A stretch of DNA of 64,000 nt from Paenibacillus_AB hodogayensis (GTDB taxonomy: Bacteria > Bacillota > Bacilli > Paenibacillales > NBRC-103111), in contig NZ_BAAAYO010000010.1 of the NCBI RefSeq assembly GCF_039536325.1, positions 744,001 to 808,000 of the forward strand, read 5' to 3'. Made by a program: the position numbers and the translations under genes. Shown here piece by piece: positions 34,681 to 43,318 of the stretch; the first letter of the stretch is position 1; the number at the start of each line of letters is the position of its first letter. The notes below the pieces were generated by a model. The model was not told where the DNA came from, ran no database searches, and worked only from the letters and a program-made list of their open reading frames with translations.

Positions 34681-35331
34681 TTAGAAAGAAAGAAGAATGC
34701 TCATTTTCTCCCACAGGACGGGCCCAGACTCTCCGCTCGACCAGGGGATGAAATGCGGCAGCATGATGTCGTGCCAGTTGTTCGGAGTAATGGGCTCCGG
34801 CCACGTTCTTCGCGTCGATTGGCTTTCTCCTTTGGGCGCAGGCAGTTCGTGATAAGAGAAAATTATATTTTCGTGCGCGCCAATCATATAAGTCGAATTG
34901 AAGCTGCCCGGCGTCTCCTCCTGCTTGGCGTAATGATAGAAGACATAGCTGCCGTACATCTCCGGCTTCAGCCGCGCCAGCGAGCCGATCCGCTCGCGGA
35001 CGGAATCCCCGCTGCGGAATTCCCGTCCCTCCGCCTCACCGTCGTGAAAAATATCGAGCATCGGCACCGCCAATCGACAGCCGCCCTTCTCCCCCGGCCA
35101 CAGCTGCAGCATCTCCCGGCAAGCGTCGGGCCATTTCCATTCGAAGCCTTCGCCGCTCGTCTCAAGGTAAAGATATAAATCGCCATCTTTCTCGAACAAG
35201 CAGCCGTCGACCATCCCCTGCGCCCGAAGCTCCTGTCCCCAGAGGGGGGTGGATTCTTCCAATGCCCGGACGAAACCGTCTCGGGAACCTTCCATCAATT
35301 GAGCCCGATACATCCATCTTGTTATTATCAT
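34681..35331 (-). CDS. Uncharacterised 216-residue protein
   Basis: I do not recognise a family. ATG at 35331 has CGGAGCG ahead. The protein is soluble, rich in Trp, Glu and Pro, with two stretches that look like a small ferredoxin-like fold (ITRWMYRAQLMEGSRDGFVRALEE and LYLYLETSGEGFEW); L-rhamnose mutarotases and similar small sugar-handling proteins have a comparable pattern, but this is weak. It lies 141 bp downstream of the large glycosidase-like gene and shares its terminator, so the two probably work together. Confidence 0.65.
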   Translation of the reverse strand: MIITRWMYRAQLMEGSRDGFVRALEESTPLWGQELRAQGMVDGCLFEKDGDLYLYLETSGEGFEWKWPDACREMLQLWPGEKGGCRLAVPMLDIFHDGEAEGREFRSGDSVRERIGSLARLKPEMYGSYVFYHYAKQEETPGSFNSTYMIGAHENIIFSYHELPAPKGESQSTRRTWPEPITPNNWHDIMLPHFIPWSSGESGPVLWEKMSILLSF

Positions 35332-35472
35332 GGTTCGCTCCGGTAAAATCGCCGGCCGTTGCCTGCACGAATCTTACCTTCCTCCTCTTTGCTCAGCTCG
35401 TTGTTGAGCGAATGATAAGAAAGTCCGTTACATTCGAAAAAAGGATGTCCTTGCTGAAGGAAACGCGACTGT

Positions 35473-37428
35473 TTACGTACATGGCGTTTCGCCCCTTTGA
35501 CCGCTCCGTCCGCTTAACGACGGGTCGGAGGAATAGCAATTCTCCCACGGCCCCTCGTAGCTTGGCGCATTCACATACCGCTCCATGCCGAGGCTCAGCC
35601 TGATGCCCGCTCCAGGCTTTAGACGAACGGCTAACCACTTGCCCCCGATCTCGACGGACGGCCCTTGCGGGCGGCTGTCAGGACCGATCCGCTGCGCTCC
35701 GGTAAACCGGTGCTCGCCGAACGTCCCCGCCTGAATGACGACCTCCCGTTCGTCGAATAGGCTGGTGTTGCAGAGCTGAAGCGTCGCGCTATCGTCCGCA
35801 AGCGCCTCTACAAGCGCCGAAACTCCAGGGGGAAGACCCGGCCGCCGCTCCTGTGCGTCAAAATATCGCACCCGCGCATGCTGCAAGCCGCCGTGCGAAA
35901 TGTGCATCGGTCCGCCCAGCGTCAGCTGCACCAGAGCCTCGAAATAAAGCGGACACATCTCCTGCCAGATATGAATGTTGGAAAAGTCCCCGTCATGGAA
36001 GCCGCTGCTCCAATTGCGCGGATTGCCCTCATCGGAGCGCATCCGTTCCAGCTGTCGGCCGACAAGCTCCATATTGGCGGTCAAGACGGTTACCGGATAA
36101 TCCGGGTTGCAGCCGCGAATATATTGAAACCAAGGCTCCGTATTGCCGATATAGTGCTTCGTCTCCCTTCCGGTACGGCTGTCCCTCCCGGATACGACCG
36201 GCACGATGACTTCATTCCATTCATGATCCTTCGGAATCCGCTCGATCCGCTGCAAATCTTCATCCGCCATAGACATCGTCCACAGATAAATCGGATACTT
36301 GATCAGCGGTTTCCGCCAATCGCTCCAGCCGCGATCCCCGTGCTTGTTCGGGACGAGCACTTGTCCGTTCTCTTCCCGGCGCAGCTCCCAGTTCGCGTCG
36401 AGCTGGGAGCGGGCGAGCGCCAGGCGTTTCATGTCCCCTGTAAGCAAAACGGCATTCATGCAAGCGTTCGTCAGCGGCTCGATGATCGTCATGAAGCCGT
36501 GCGGCCACCTCCAACCGTAGTACCCGCCCCACCATTTGCCGTCGTTATATTCGCCGATCTTGTCCGTCAGGCCGACATTGTCCGGAATAATCCCGCCGTT
36601 ACGGAGGGTTCTCTCCTCCCATGCAGCGAGATAATCGACCACCCATTCGCGGAGAGTCTCTTCTTTCGTATGCATGTAAGCATGTGCGATCAAACCGCTG
36701 GCGTTCAAATTTAAAGGGACGTCCCCGCGGTTCATCCGCTCGTTCATTGTCGCGATCAGCTGCCGATACACTTCGTCGTCCGACCAAGGGCATTTGCCGC
36801 TTGCATAATCGACGCCCGGGATGTCTTCGTACGGAGCCGGATAGTGATCGAGAATGCCGCGATGCGTGCTCCAGTCCTCCTCCGACACCGTAAAGCGGGG
36901 TCCCTTGCTGCCGTTCAGAGGCGATCGGATCAGCAGCAGCGCCTTATCGTAGTTCTGGGCTTCCGGATCGTCGCCCGTATACATCCGGGCGAAGCGATCC
37001 GACCGCTGCCGGTCCTTCAATGTCGTCGGCCCGGCCAGCCCGAGAAAGTACAGAAATAAATAGCCCTCTCCGTGGTGCATCCAATCGTAGTAGGCGTCGA
37101 ATTCCCGATGGATTTGCCCGTACTCCGTCCATTGCCACGTAATGGCTTCCCATATTTTTCGCGACACGTCGTGCAGTTCCCGGCTTCCGCCAAGCACGTA
37201 GAGCAGCGCCAGGTTCATGAATGCTTCATACGGGTCGTCCGATCCGTCCATCCCCGGCCATTCCTTCTGCCAGATCAAGGTGCCGTCCGGATGAGTATAG
37301 CGCTCGACAAACTCCTTCGCAGCCTGATTCAAGCTTGCGAACAGCCACTGCTCCCGCAACGCCCACTCCGGGGGCACCATGCGTTCTGTCGCTTCGATTT
37401 GCGGCAGTTCGTTCCCATGTTCTTTCAC
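35473..37428 (-). CDS. Uncharacterised glycosidase-like protein, probable (alpha/alpha) toroid
   Basis: A 651-residue protein, starting at GTG 37428 which follows GAGGAGGGG. It is soluble and unexported. Long helical stretches with many Trp and Tyr (WEAITWQWTEYGQIHREFDAYYDWMHHGEGY, WWGGYYGWRWPHGFMTIIEPL) and a C-terminal beta-rich region of about 130 residues are the pattern of (alpha/alpha)6-barrel hydrolases and lyases. I cannot assign a family or catalytic residues with confidence. Being cytoplasmic, it would act on imported oligosaccharides. The following small gene at 34681 is its probable partner. Confidence 0.72.
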   Translation of the reverse strand: MKEHGNELPQIEATERMVPPEWALREQWLFASLNQAAKEFVERYTHPDGTLIWQKEWPGMDGSDDPYEAFMNLALLYVLGGSRELHDVSRKIWEAITWQWTEYGQIHREFDAYYDWMHHGEGYLFLYFLGLAGPTTLKDRQRSDRFARMYTGDDPEAQNYDKALLLIRSPLNGSKGPRFTVSEEDWSTHRGILDHYPAPYEDIPGVDYASGKCPWSDDEVYRQLIATMNERMNRGDVPLNLNASGLIAHAYMHTKEETLREWVVDYLAAWEERTLRNGGIIPDNVGLTDKIGEYNDGKWWGGYYGWRWPHGFMTIIEPLTNACMNAVLLTGDMKRLALARSQLDANWELRREENGQVLVPNKHGDRGWSDWRKPLIKYPIYLWTMSMADEDLQRIERIPKDHEWNEVIVPVVSGRDSRTGRETKHYIGNTEPWFQYIRGCNPDYPVTVLTANMELVGRQLERMRSDEGNPRNWSSGFHDGDFSNIHIWQEMCPLYFEALVQLTLGGPMHISHGGLQHARVRYFDAQERRPGLPPGVSALVEALADDSATLQLCNTSLFDEREVVIQAGTFGEHRFTGAQRIGPDSRPQGPSVEIGGKWLAVRLKPGAGIRLSLGMERYVNAPSYEGPWENCYSSDPSLSGRSGQRGETPCT

Positions 37429-37936
37429 ACTTATCCCCTCCTCTTGTTCGAACAACTTCTTACCGTGGAACAAGGCGTACATCCGATGCAGCTCCTCATG
37501 GCTTCAATCCCTTATGGATTGCCTTATGGATCATCTTCTCGGCTTCAAGCTCATCGCTCGTTGCGAAATCTCCCGCCGGCCGAGCGTCGCCTTGCCCAAG
37601 CGTTGACACATGAAGCCCGGTTCGGCCCATGGAGTGTACTCCACGTAGTGCCCTCTCCTAATGTAAATTGTAAAGATCTTCACTTGTAATGAAATAGCCA
37701 GAGTTCTTCATCTTATGGCATATCTTCTCTACATGCTTGAAAGCCGTCATGAATCCGTTGGAGGTAAACGTTACAGAAGCTGATGGACTGCTCGATCCCG
37801 CGGTGCACCAGGCACGGGATTCTGAACATAAGAAGAGCTCGGATCGAAGCCTTTTCGATGGAGTACATCCGAGTTATAGAAGTCAAAAAAGCCGCCGCAA
37901 CCATTGGGTCGCAAGCGGCCTTTCTTTTTTCGGTTT
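37429..37936. other. Intergenic region with possible control elements
   Basis: No gene is convincing. The near-palindrome GTAAAGATCTTCAC (around 37669-37682) and a GGAGTGTACTCC repeat (37631-37642) lie upstream of the glycosidase-like gene and may be operators. Short open frames between 37713 and 37940 on both strands have no recognisable features. The 3' end holds the MFS terminator. Confidence 0.4.
37885..37930 (-). terminator. Rho-independent terminator of the marR-MFS unit
   Basis: GGCCGC and GCGGC(GGC) arms around a central AACC/GGTT stem, followed on the minus strand by TTTTTT. T residues on the other side make it potentially bidirectional. Confidence 0.75.
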
Positions 37937-39553
37937 TTAGTGTATAGTCGCTTCCTGCATTTTCTTCTCGCCCTTCTTGCGTTCCGTCAGCTTGATCCGG
38001 CCAATGAGCAGCGTCATGACCGCACCGAGCAGTACAAAAGCAAAGCCGAGCCAGAAGACGCTGTGCAGCGCCGTTACCATGGAGCTTTTCAGGATCGGCG
38101 ATGCGAGATCGACGAATTCCTTCGGCAGCTTCGCCACCGCTTCCGGAGACAGCAGCATGGAGTACAGGCTTTGCGGATCGGTATGAATTTTCTCCGTCAA
38201 GCCGGCGATCATGCCCGACTGGTCCGGCACCTTCGTCAACACCGGCTCCAAATCCTGCGTCAGCAGCTTGGTCGACTGGTGGTTCATGATCGCGCCGAGA
38301 ATGGTCATCCCGAACGTACCGCCGATCGAGCGGAAAAACTGGCTGGACGACGTGACGACGCCAAGCTCGGATTTCGGAAAGCTGTCCTGAAGCGCCAGCG
38401 TCAAAATCGGCATAACAAGTCCCATTCCGACCCCGAGCACGACCATAATGCCGGATGCGCCGAGCTTGGTCGTATTCATTCCGAGCTGGGTCAGGAAAAT
38501 AAACCCTCCGGCCATAATGATCATACCGACCATGATTTGCACGCGTACGCCGATTTTGTAAACGATCTGCCCGCCGACGATGCTCGTAATGATCATCGAT
38601 ATCATCAGCGGCGTCATGACCGTGCCGGATGCCGATGCGCTCACTCCGACGATGCCTTGCATGAACAGCGGCACGAACATGATCGCGCCGAACATGCCGA
38701 CCGCCATCAGGAAGCCGACGGCGTTGATGGACGTAAATACCCGGTTACTGAATAGACGGATCGGCAGGATCGGCTCGGCAGCTCGCGATTCGATCCGAAT
38801 AAAGGCTGTGAGGGAGACGACTGCGAGCGCGAACAAACCGATAATTTGCCACGAGCCCCAAGCGTAATTCGTGCCGCCAAACGTGAGCGCCAGCAACAGG
38901 CTGACGACCCCGACGATCATCGTGGCCATGCCCGGGATATCGAAGACGACTTTGCCTTCGGCTTTATGCTTCGGCAGAGCCATGGCGATCAAAATCGTGG
39001 CGAGCACCCCGACCGGCAAGTTGATGTAAAACACCCAGCGCCAGTTCAGCGAATCGACCAGCCAACCGCCGACTTGCGGACCGATGACGGAAGACAAGCC
39101 GAACAGGCCGCCGAATACGCCCTGCCATTTGGCACGTTCCTTGCCTGTAAAAATATCCCCGATAATGATCATCGCCATCGGCATCATAATGCCGCCTCCG
39201 ATACCTTGCAGGGCGCGGAAAATGATGAGCTCGGTCATGCCTTGGGCCATGCCGCACAAAGCGGATGCCGCGATAAAAATTACAAGTCCGGTAACGTAAA
39301 CGACTTTGCGGCCGATCAAGTCGGCCAGTTTGCCGGCTATCGGGACAACGACGGTGGAAGTTAGCATATAAGCCGTAGTCAACCACGCCATCAGGCCGAG
39401 CCCGCCCAGCTCGCCGACGATGCGCGGCATCGCCGTGCCTACGATCGTCTGGTCGAGCGCCCCGAATAGCATCGCGATCATGAGGCCGAGAATAAGCAGC
39501 CCCCGGCGCTGCAGCGGTTGCTCTGCCGGTTTTATTTCTTGTTGGGTTGACAA
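37937..39553 (-). CDS. DHA2 family multidrug exporter (EmrB/QacA), 14 helices
   Basis: A 538-residue proton-driven drug exporter of the inner membrane. The motif pattern is clear: LDQTIVGTAMPRIVGELGG in helix 1 (with the acidic residue), GKLADLIGRKVVYVTG (motif A) and the helix 5 motif C region GVFGGLFGLSSVIGPQVGGW. 14 helices are expected from length. It lies 52 bp after the MarR gene and shares its promoter, so it is likely the target of MarR control and of inducing drugs. Its closest relative in the window is the PadR-linked exporter at 47467. Confidence 0.93.
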   Translation of the reverse strand: MSTQQEIKPAEQPLQRRGLLILGLMIAMLFGALDQTIVGTAMPRIVGELGGLGLMAWLTTAYMLTSTVVVPIAGKLADLIGRKVVYVTGLVIFIAASALCGMAQGMTELIIFRALQGIGGGIMMPMAMIIIGDIFTGKERAKWQGVFGGLFGLSSVIGPQVGGWLVDSLNWRWVFYINLPVGVLATILIAMALPKHKAEGKVVFDIPGMATMIVGVVSLLLALTFGGTNYAWGSWQIIGLFALAVVSLTAFIRIESRAAEPILPIRLFSNRVFTSINAVGFLMAVGMFGAIMFVPLFMQGIVGVSASASGTVMTPLMISMIITSIVGGQIVYKIGVRVQIMVGMIIMAGGFIFLTQLGMNTTKLGASGIMVVLGVGMGLVMPILTLALQDSFPKSELGVVTSSSQFFRSIGGTFGMTILGAIMNHQSTKLLTQDLEPVLTKVPDQSGMIAGLTEKIHTDPQSLYSMLLSPEAVAKLPKEFVDLASPILKSSMVTALHSVFWLGFAFVLLGAVMTLLIGRIKLTERKKGEKKMQEATIH

Positions 39554-39605
39554 AGGAAATCCTCCTTATATGCCTGGGACTGGATGGTAAGCCAAAAGTT
39601 TATGT

Positions 39606-40040
39606 TTATTTAACGAGTTTTTCTAAAATATTCAAAAAATATTCGGCTTCCTGAGGTTCAATCTTGTCAAACAAACGCTGAACCATCTGCCTGCGAATCC
39701 TTTCCATCTGTTCCAGCACCTGCTTGCCTTGATCAGTCAACTGAATCAGGACAACCCGGCGATCCTTCGTATCGTGGCTCCGCTCCACATAACCGTGATT
39801 GACGAGACGATCGATCATGACCGTAATCGCGCTCGGCTTCACTTCGGTTTGCTCGGCGAGTACGGTAGCTTTGCAAGGACCTTTTTCCTTGATCAGATGC
39901 AGTAAAAAAAATTGCGGAGGCGTCAATCCGAACGTTACCTGCGAGGAAAATTCTTGAAGCATTTTTCGTCTGAAACTTTCCATCGCAGTATGAAATCGTT
40001 CGACATAGGTTTCCGAATCGGCGCCCAATCGATACACCAC
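39606..40040 (-). CDS. MarR family transcriptional repressor
   Basis: A 144-residue winged-helix regulator. The DNA-binding part is LTPPQFFLLHLIKEKGPCKATVLAEQTEVKPSAITVMIDRLVNHGYVERSHDTKDRRVVLIQLTDQG, with the wing Asp-Arg-Arg. It starts with GTG (40040 or the next codon); the RBS is weak (AGG only). Such proteins bind palindromes as dimers and are released by phenolics or drugs. It is the first gene of a unit with the exporter at 37937. Confidence 0.92.
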   Translation of the reverse strand: MVYRLGADSETYVERFHTAMESFRRKMLQEFSSQVTFGLTPPQFFLLHLIKEKGPCKATVLAEQTEVKPSAITVMIDRLVNHGYVERSHDTKDRRVVLIQLTDQGKQVLEQMERIRRQMVQRLFDKIEPQEAEYFLNILEKLVK

Positions 40041-40068
40041 CTGTCTTTTTTATTTTCACTATTTAATA

Positions 40069-40111
40069 TTTAACTAGTTTAAATTATAAAATCCATTTCG
40101 GCTTTTGTCAA
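40069..40111 (-). promoter_or_regulatory. marR-MFS promoter with MarR operator
   Basis: A full consensus sigma-A promoter: TTGACA (40111-40106), 17-bp spacer, TATAAT (40088-40083). The inverted repeat AACTAGTT with matching flanks (about 40069-40083) covers the transcription start, as expected for autorepression by MarR. The -35 box overlaps the stop codon of the upstream hydrolase gene (40108-40110). Confidence 0.75.
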
Positions 40112-40899
40112 TTGCCTGACGTTTGCCCAATCCAGGCAAAAATGGAATCCAGGACGCTGTCGTCCTCTTCACGAGGGAATACATGAGCCCGACTGTGGTA
40201 AATATCCAACCGGTAAGGCTTGTTCGCCGCCTCCAGCGCCCGGGCAAGCCGGTAAGCGTGCTCGACGCCGACATGCTCGTCCACCGATCCATGCACGATA
40301 AGCACCGGGGATTCAATGCGGTCCGCCCAGCAAGCGGGAGAGCGCGCCCAATATTGGTCTGGGTCTTTGCGGGGATGCCCCACGACCCGCTTCAGCATGC
40401 GGCGCAGATCGACGCGTTCTTCATACGTCAGCAGCAGATCGCTTACGCCGCCCCAGACGGTCACCGGCCCCACGCCCTCGCATTCCTTGGCTGCCAGCAA
40501 TGCCATCATCGCTCCGCGCGAGAAGCCGATCAGCGGCACCGCACCCGGCTTTGTTTCGGGCATGGCGCGCAGCAGACGGATGCCGTTGTACAGATCGTGC
40601 CGGTCTTCCCCGGCAAAATCTTCGCGCCCCTCCCCGCCTTCATTGCCCCGGTAAAAAGGGGCGAACACGGCGTAGCCGCGTTTGGCCAGCGTAGCGATCC
40701 GCGCCACGCGAACCATACCAACGCCACGGATGCCGCCGCGGCAGTACACAAGTCCCGGCAGCGGAACGTCCGATTCGGGCGCGCACCAGTACCCTTTTAC
40801 CTTCAACCCCTGGCTCCAATACGTCCACCGCTCCAGACGCATTCCCGGCGCCGGGTCCGGCAGCCGCTCCCGTTCCGCCAACGTGCCGTCCGTCCCCAT
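40108..40899 (-). CDS. Alpha/beta hydrolase, prolyl-oligopeptidase-like
   Basis: A 263-residue hydrolase of the S9 type without propeller domain. Nucleophile motif GFSRGAM near residue 124, Asp in VLIVHGSVDEHVGVEHA and His in YHSRAHVFPREE form the triad. No signal peptide; cytoplasmic esterase or peptidase activity is inferred. It begins with ATG 40899 downstream of a GGGGGAGAAG RBS. It ends inside the marR promoter but has no obvious link to the exporter. Substrate unknown. Confidence 0.88.
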   Translation of the reverse strand: MGTDGTLAERERLPDPAPGMRLERWTYWSQGLKVKGYWCAPESDVPLPGLVYCRGGIRGVGMVRVARIATLAKRGYAVFAPFYRGNEGGEGREDFAGEDRHDLYNGIRLLRAMPETKPGAVPLIGFSRGAMMALLAAKECEGVGPVTVWGGVSDLLLTYEERVDLRRMLKRVVGHPRKDPDQYWARSPACWADRIESPVLIVHGSVDEHVGVEHAYRLARALEAANKPYRLDIYHSRAHVFPREEDDSVLDSIFAWIGQTSGN

Positions 40900-41015
40900 A
40901 GTTCGCTTCTCCCCCTTCTATTTTGTTTATTTGGATGTAGCTTGCCCGGCTTGGCCAACAAAGCCTGTAACCAGTTGTGTCCATGCCTGCGTTTCGAACA
41001 TCCGCAAGGATGCCT

Positions 41016-41045
41016 TTGACAAGCGGCGCCCGGTTTCAGTAGACT
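41016..41045 (+). promoter_or_regulatory. Promoter of the DUF2573 gene
   Basis: TTGACA (41016-41021), 18-bp spacer, TAGACT (41040-41045), 36 bp ahead of the start codon. The -35 box is a perfect match and the -10 box matches four of six positions. Confidence 0.5.
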
Positions 41046-41081
41046 GGAAATAAATGACGCGAGAAAGGTTGACTTTAAGCC

Positions 41082-41354
41082 ATGAATCCAGTATTCGACC
41101 GTGAATTCGACGCTCTGGTGGACAAATTCGCCGAGCTGCTGACCGGCCAATCCACCCCCGGAACCGTTGAAAAAGTAAAGAAATGGGCGATCTATAATCA
41201 CATTCACAAGACGATGCCGGCCCTCGCCAGCCATTGGAACCAAAGCCATCCGGAAGCGAAGCAGGAAATCCGCAAGCTGTTCGAGGAGATCAAGAGTATG
41301 AACGAAGCGGTGCGCGCGGAGCGGGATCAGTCCGTCAAAAGCAATCCGGAATAA
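41082..41354 (+). CDS. DUF2573 family protein (YusU-like)
   Basis: A 90-residue soluble, helical protein. The sequence from FDALVDKFAELLTG through KVKKWAIYNHIHKTMPALASHWNQSHPEAKQEI is what I know as the YusU/DUF2573 family of Bacillales; its function is not known. The gene has its own promoter and a strong terminator, so it is transcribed alone. Confidence 0.78.
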   Translation: MNPVFDREFDALVDKFAELLTGQSTPGTVEKVKKWAIYNHIHKTMPALASHWNQSHPEAKQEIRKLFEEIKSMNEAVRAERDQSVKSNPE

Positions 41355-41412
41355 AAGAGGGAACCCGGCAAAGCCGCCATCCGGAGATGCGGCTATTCTT
41401 TCCTCTTTTTTT
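41354..41412 (+). terminator. Rho-independent terminator of the DUF2573 gene
   Basis: Outer arms AAAGAGG/CCTCTTT and inner arms AAGCCGC/GCGGCT, followed by a long T run (41406-41412). Confidence 0.85.
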
Positions 41413-41446
41413 GACACTTAAGGCTTCTTTGGCAAAGAGCCGGCAA

Positions 41447-41473
41447 AGACCTTCCGAGGAAGGTCTATTTTTC
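41447..41473 (+). terminator. Second hairpin with T run
   Basis: AGACCTTCC and GGAAGGTCT form a perfect 9-bp stem with a 2-base loop, followed by ATTTTT. A back-up terminator, or part of a leader for the small gene at 41622. The tight loop also makes it a good palindromic protein site. Confidence 0.5.
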
Positions 41474-41621
41474 GTTGCCGCAAATCTGCCGTATTTTTTG
41501 CACAAGCCGGCCTGTTCATATGATGCAGAGTTGTTGGTTTTTATAAGGCTCTCCACGTTTTGGAATGCGCCGCTTCGCCCATACTACATGTATTCCCATA
41601 TCGACGCAAGGGGCGAACGCG

Positions 41622-41783
41622 ATGTTCAAAAGCGATAAAGAAAGCCGGTCGAAAGCCGGCCTTTATGAAGATTCTATACTGGAAGGCGGCAGCGTTATCG
41701 TCGGCCTATTGTGGGCCGTGCTGTTCAGCCTCCCGATCTGGGGAGCCCTGATCGGCATTGCCCTGCTGCTTACTTCAAATTGA
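41622..41783 (+). CDS. Small membrane protein, 53 residues
   Basis: The frame starts at ATG 41622 after AAGGGGCG and ends at 41783. About 25 polar residues (MFKSDKESRSKAGLYEDS) precede one long hydrophobic helix that spans most of the C-terminal half (VIVGLLWAVLFSLPIWGALIGIALLL). The family is not recognised. It overlaps the 3' end of the convergent SDR gene by 14 bp. Single-pass small proteins of this kind often associate with larger membrane partners; no partner is suggested by position. Confidence 0.6.
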   Translation: MFKSDKESRSKAGLYEDSILEGGSVIVGLLWAVLFSLPIWGALIGIALLLTSN

Positions 41784-42549
41784 GAAACCGGCGGCTGACC
41801 CGCTCGAACGTCCGCGGGAACAAATGAAACAGCTTGGCGCCAAATCCGGCAATTCGCGGCAAATCGACTTCGGCTTGTTTCCGTTCCACCGCCCTTACGA
41901 TGGCCAATGCGACCCGGTCCGGCTTCAGCATCAGCTTCTTGACATTCGCGACGTAACCGCCGCCTGGATCGGCCAGATCGAAGAAAGGCGTATCGACAGG
42001 CCCGGGATTGATTGCGGTAACCGTTATGCCGCTTCCGTGCAGCTCCTGACGCAAACTGTTCGTCAAACCGAGCACCGCATGCTTCGTGGCGGCGTAGCCG
42101 GTCGATTTGGCCGTACCGATCTTGCCCGCCAAGGAAGCGATATTGACGATATGACCTTGCCCCGCTTTGCGCATGGCCGGCAAAACAGCCTGCGTGCAGC
42201 GGACGATTCCCATGTAGTTGACGTCCATCATTTTGTCAAAATCGGCCAACGGCGTCTCTTCGAACGTCGTAAACTTCCCGAAGCCCGCGTTGTTGATCAG
42301 CACGTCAATCCGGCCGTGCCGCTCGCAAGCCTTCTTGAAGACAGCCTGCACCGAATCGTCCGAGCAGACGTCCAGCTCGTAAGCGAACGCCGCACCCTTC
42401 AGCCGCACGGCCAGCTCGTCAAGCTTCCGCTTGCTACGCGCCATCAGAAGTACGGTCCCGCCCCTTTCGGCGATCCGCTCCGCCGTTATCGCTCCAATGC
42501 CGCTCGACGCGCCCGTAATGGCGACAACGCGTCCGTTCCAATTATACAT
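41770..42549 (-). CDS. Short-chain dehydrogenase/reductase (SDR family)
   Basis: A 259-residue classical SDR from ATG 42549 (RBS GGAAGGAAG, 11 bases ahead). An in-frame ATG at 42636 would place the upstream gene's terminator inside the protein, so it is rejected. The nucleotide motif is TGASSGIGAITAE, the NNAGFG motif follows, and the catalytic site has Ser-Tyr-Lys (VNIASLAGKIG, then STGYAATKHAV). NADP(H) use is likely from the Arg-Ser-Lys cluster after strand 2 (MARSKRKLDEL). Cytoplasmic or membrane-peripheral reductase; substrate unknown. Confidence 0.92.
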   Translation of the reverse strand: MYNWNGRVVAITGASSGIGAITAERIAERGGTVLLMARSKRKLDELAVRLKGAAFAYELDVCSDDSVQAVFKKACERHGRIDVLINNAGFGKFTTFEETPLADFDKMMDVNYMGIVRCTQAVLPAMRKAGQGHIVNIASLAGKIGTAKSTGYAATKHAVLGLTNSLRQELHGSGITVTAINPGPVDTPFFDLADPGGGYVANVKKLMLKPDRVALAIVRAVERKQAEVDLPRIAGFGAKLFHLFPRTFERVSRRFLNLK

Positions 42550-42588
42550 ATACCGCGTCCACTTCCTTCCGACGGGAATGGCACAACG

Positions 42589-42613
42589 AAAAAAGAGGCT
42601 GCAGGGCCTCTTC
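42589..42613 (-). terminator. Rho-independent terminator of cheX
   Basis: On the minus strand AAGAGGC and GCCTCTT enclose a short loop and are followed by six T. It lies 42 bp past the cheX stop codon and fixes the SDR start downstream of it. Confidence 0.85.
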
Positions 42614-42654
42614 CGCTTGAATCTCATTATATACAAACGCGCGAGTCAATTCCA

Positions 42655-43113
42655 TCAAGTAATTAAAACTTTAATATCCAGCTGTCCGATCTGATCCATC
42701 ATCAGCGGAATCGTCAAAGCCCGGGTCGGAGCGAAACCGGCGGCGGCAGCCGTCTGGATCAGCTTCGGCGGCGTAATATCGACGCGCACTCCTTGATTAT
42801 ATAAGATGGTCGTGGCATTGCCGCTGATCATGTTGCCAAGCTCCGAAATTGCGCTCTGGGACATCTCGTCCATCTCCGTTACGGAATATCCGCCCATCAT
42901 GGCCGATACGAGCTTGAGCGCCACTTCCTCGTGAAGCCCGAAAACGATGTCGCCTTCCATCTGGCCCGTCATGCCGATCTGAATCCAAATATGGCTTTCC
43001 ACGAATTTGACGTCTTTGATACCGAGTTGTCCGGTCGTCGGACGCACATTGATCAGTTGCTCCAGTACGATTCTCGCTGATTCCAAAAATGGATTGATGT
43101 ACTCGGCCTTCAT
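42655..43113 (-). CDS. cheX: Chemotaxis protein CheX-like (CheY-P phosphatase family)
   Basis: A 152-residue protein from ATG 43113 (RBS AGGGGA). The CheC/CheX/FliY active segment is visible as SAISELGNMISGNATTILYNQG, with the conserved Glu and Asn that remove phosphate from CheY-P, and the preceding YSVTEMDEMSQ block. It has a single copy of the motif, as in CheX. No other chemotaxis or flagellar gene is near, so it is a stand-alone chemotaxis gene; it may serve the flagellar switch from a distance. An in-frame upstream extension to 43197 lacks an RBS and was left out. Confidence 0.88.
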   Translation of the reverse strand: MKAEYINPFLESARIVLEQLINVRPTTGQLGIKDVKFVESHIWIQIGMTGQMEGDIVFGLHEEVALKLVSAMMGGYSVTEMDEMSQSAISELGNMISGNATTILYNQGVRVDITPPKLIQTAAAAGFAPTRALTIPLMMDQIGQLDIKVLIT

Positions 43114-43318
43114 TACACAGAGTCCCCTTTTCGACAAACATGAACCTCCGCAACTTGCGGGGCCGACCCGCTGAACACTGCAAAGGACTTGATCCAATTA
43201 TACCCGAGTTTCCTAAACCTGTATATAGGAAGCAGTCGTTTCGAACTGGTCAAACGGGAAAGTTTTGGCGTAAAATCCCGTTGTTTGTCGTTTTTTGACG
43301 AGTAAAAAAGTCCTATTT

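Noticed and set aside
37713..37940. Possible transposase remnant in the exporter-side intergenic region
   Set aside because: A short reverse-strand stretch (TSNGF) recalls transposase C-termini, but no inverted repeats, target duplication or further similarity were found.
42550..42636. Longer N-terminus for the SDR gene
   Set aside because: It would contain the cheX terminator.
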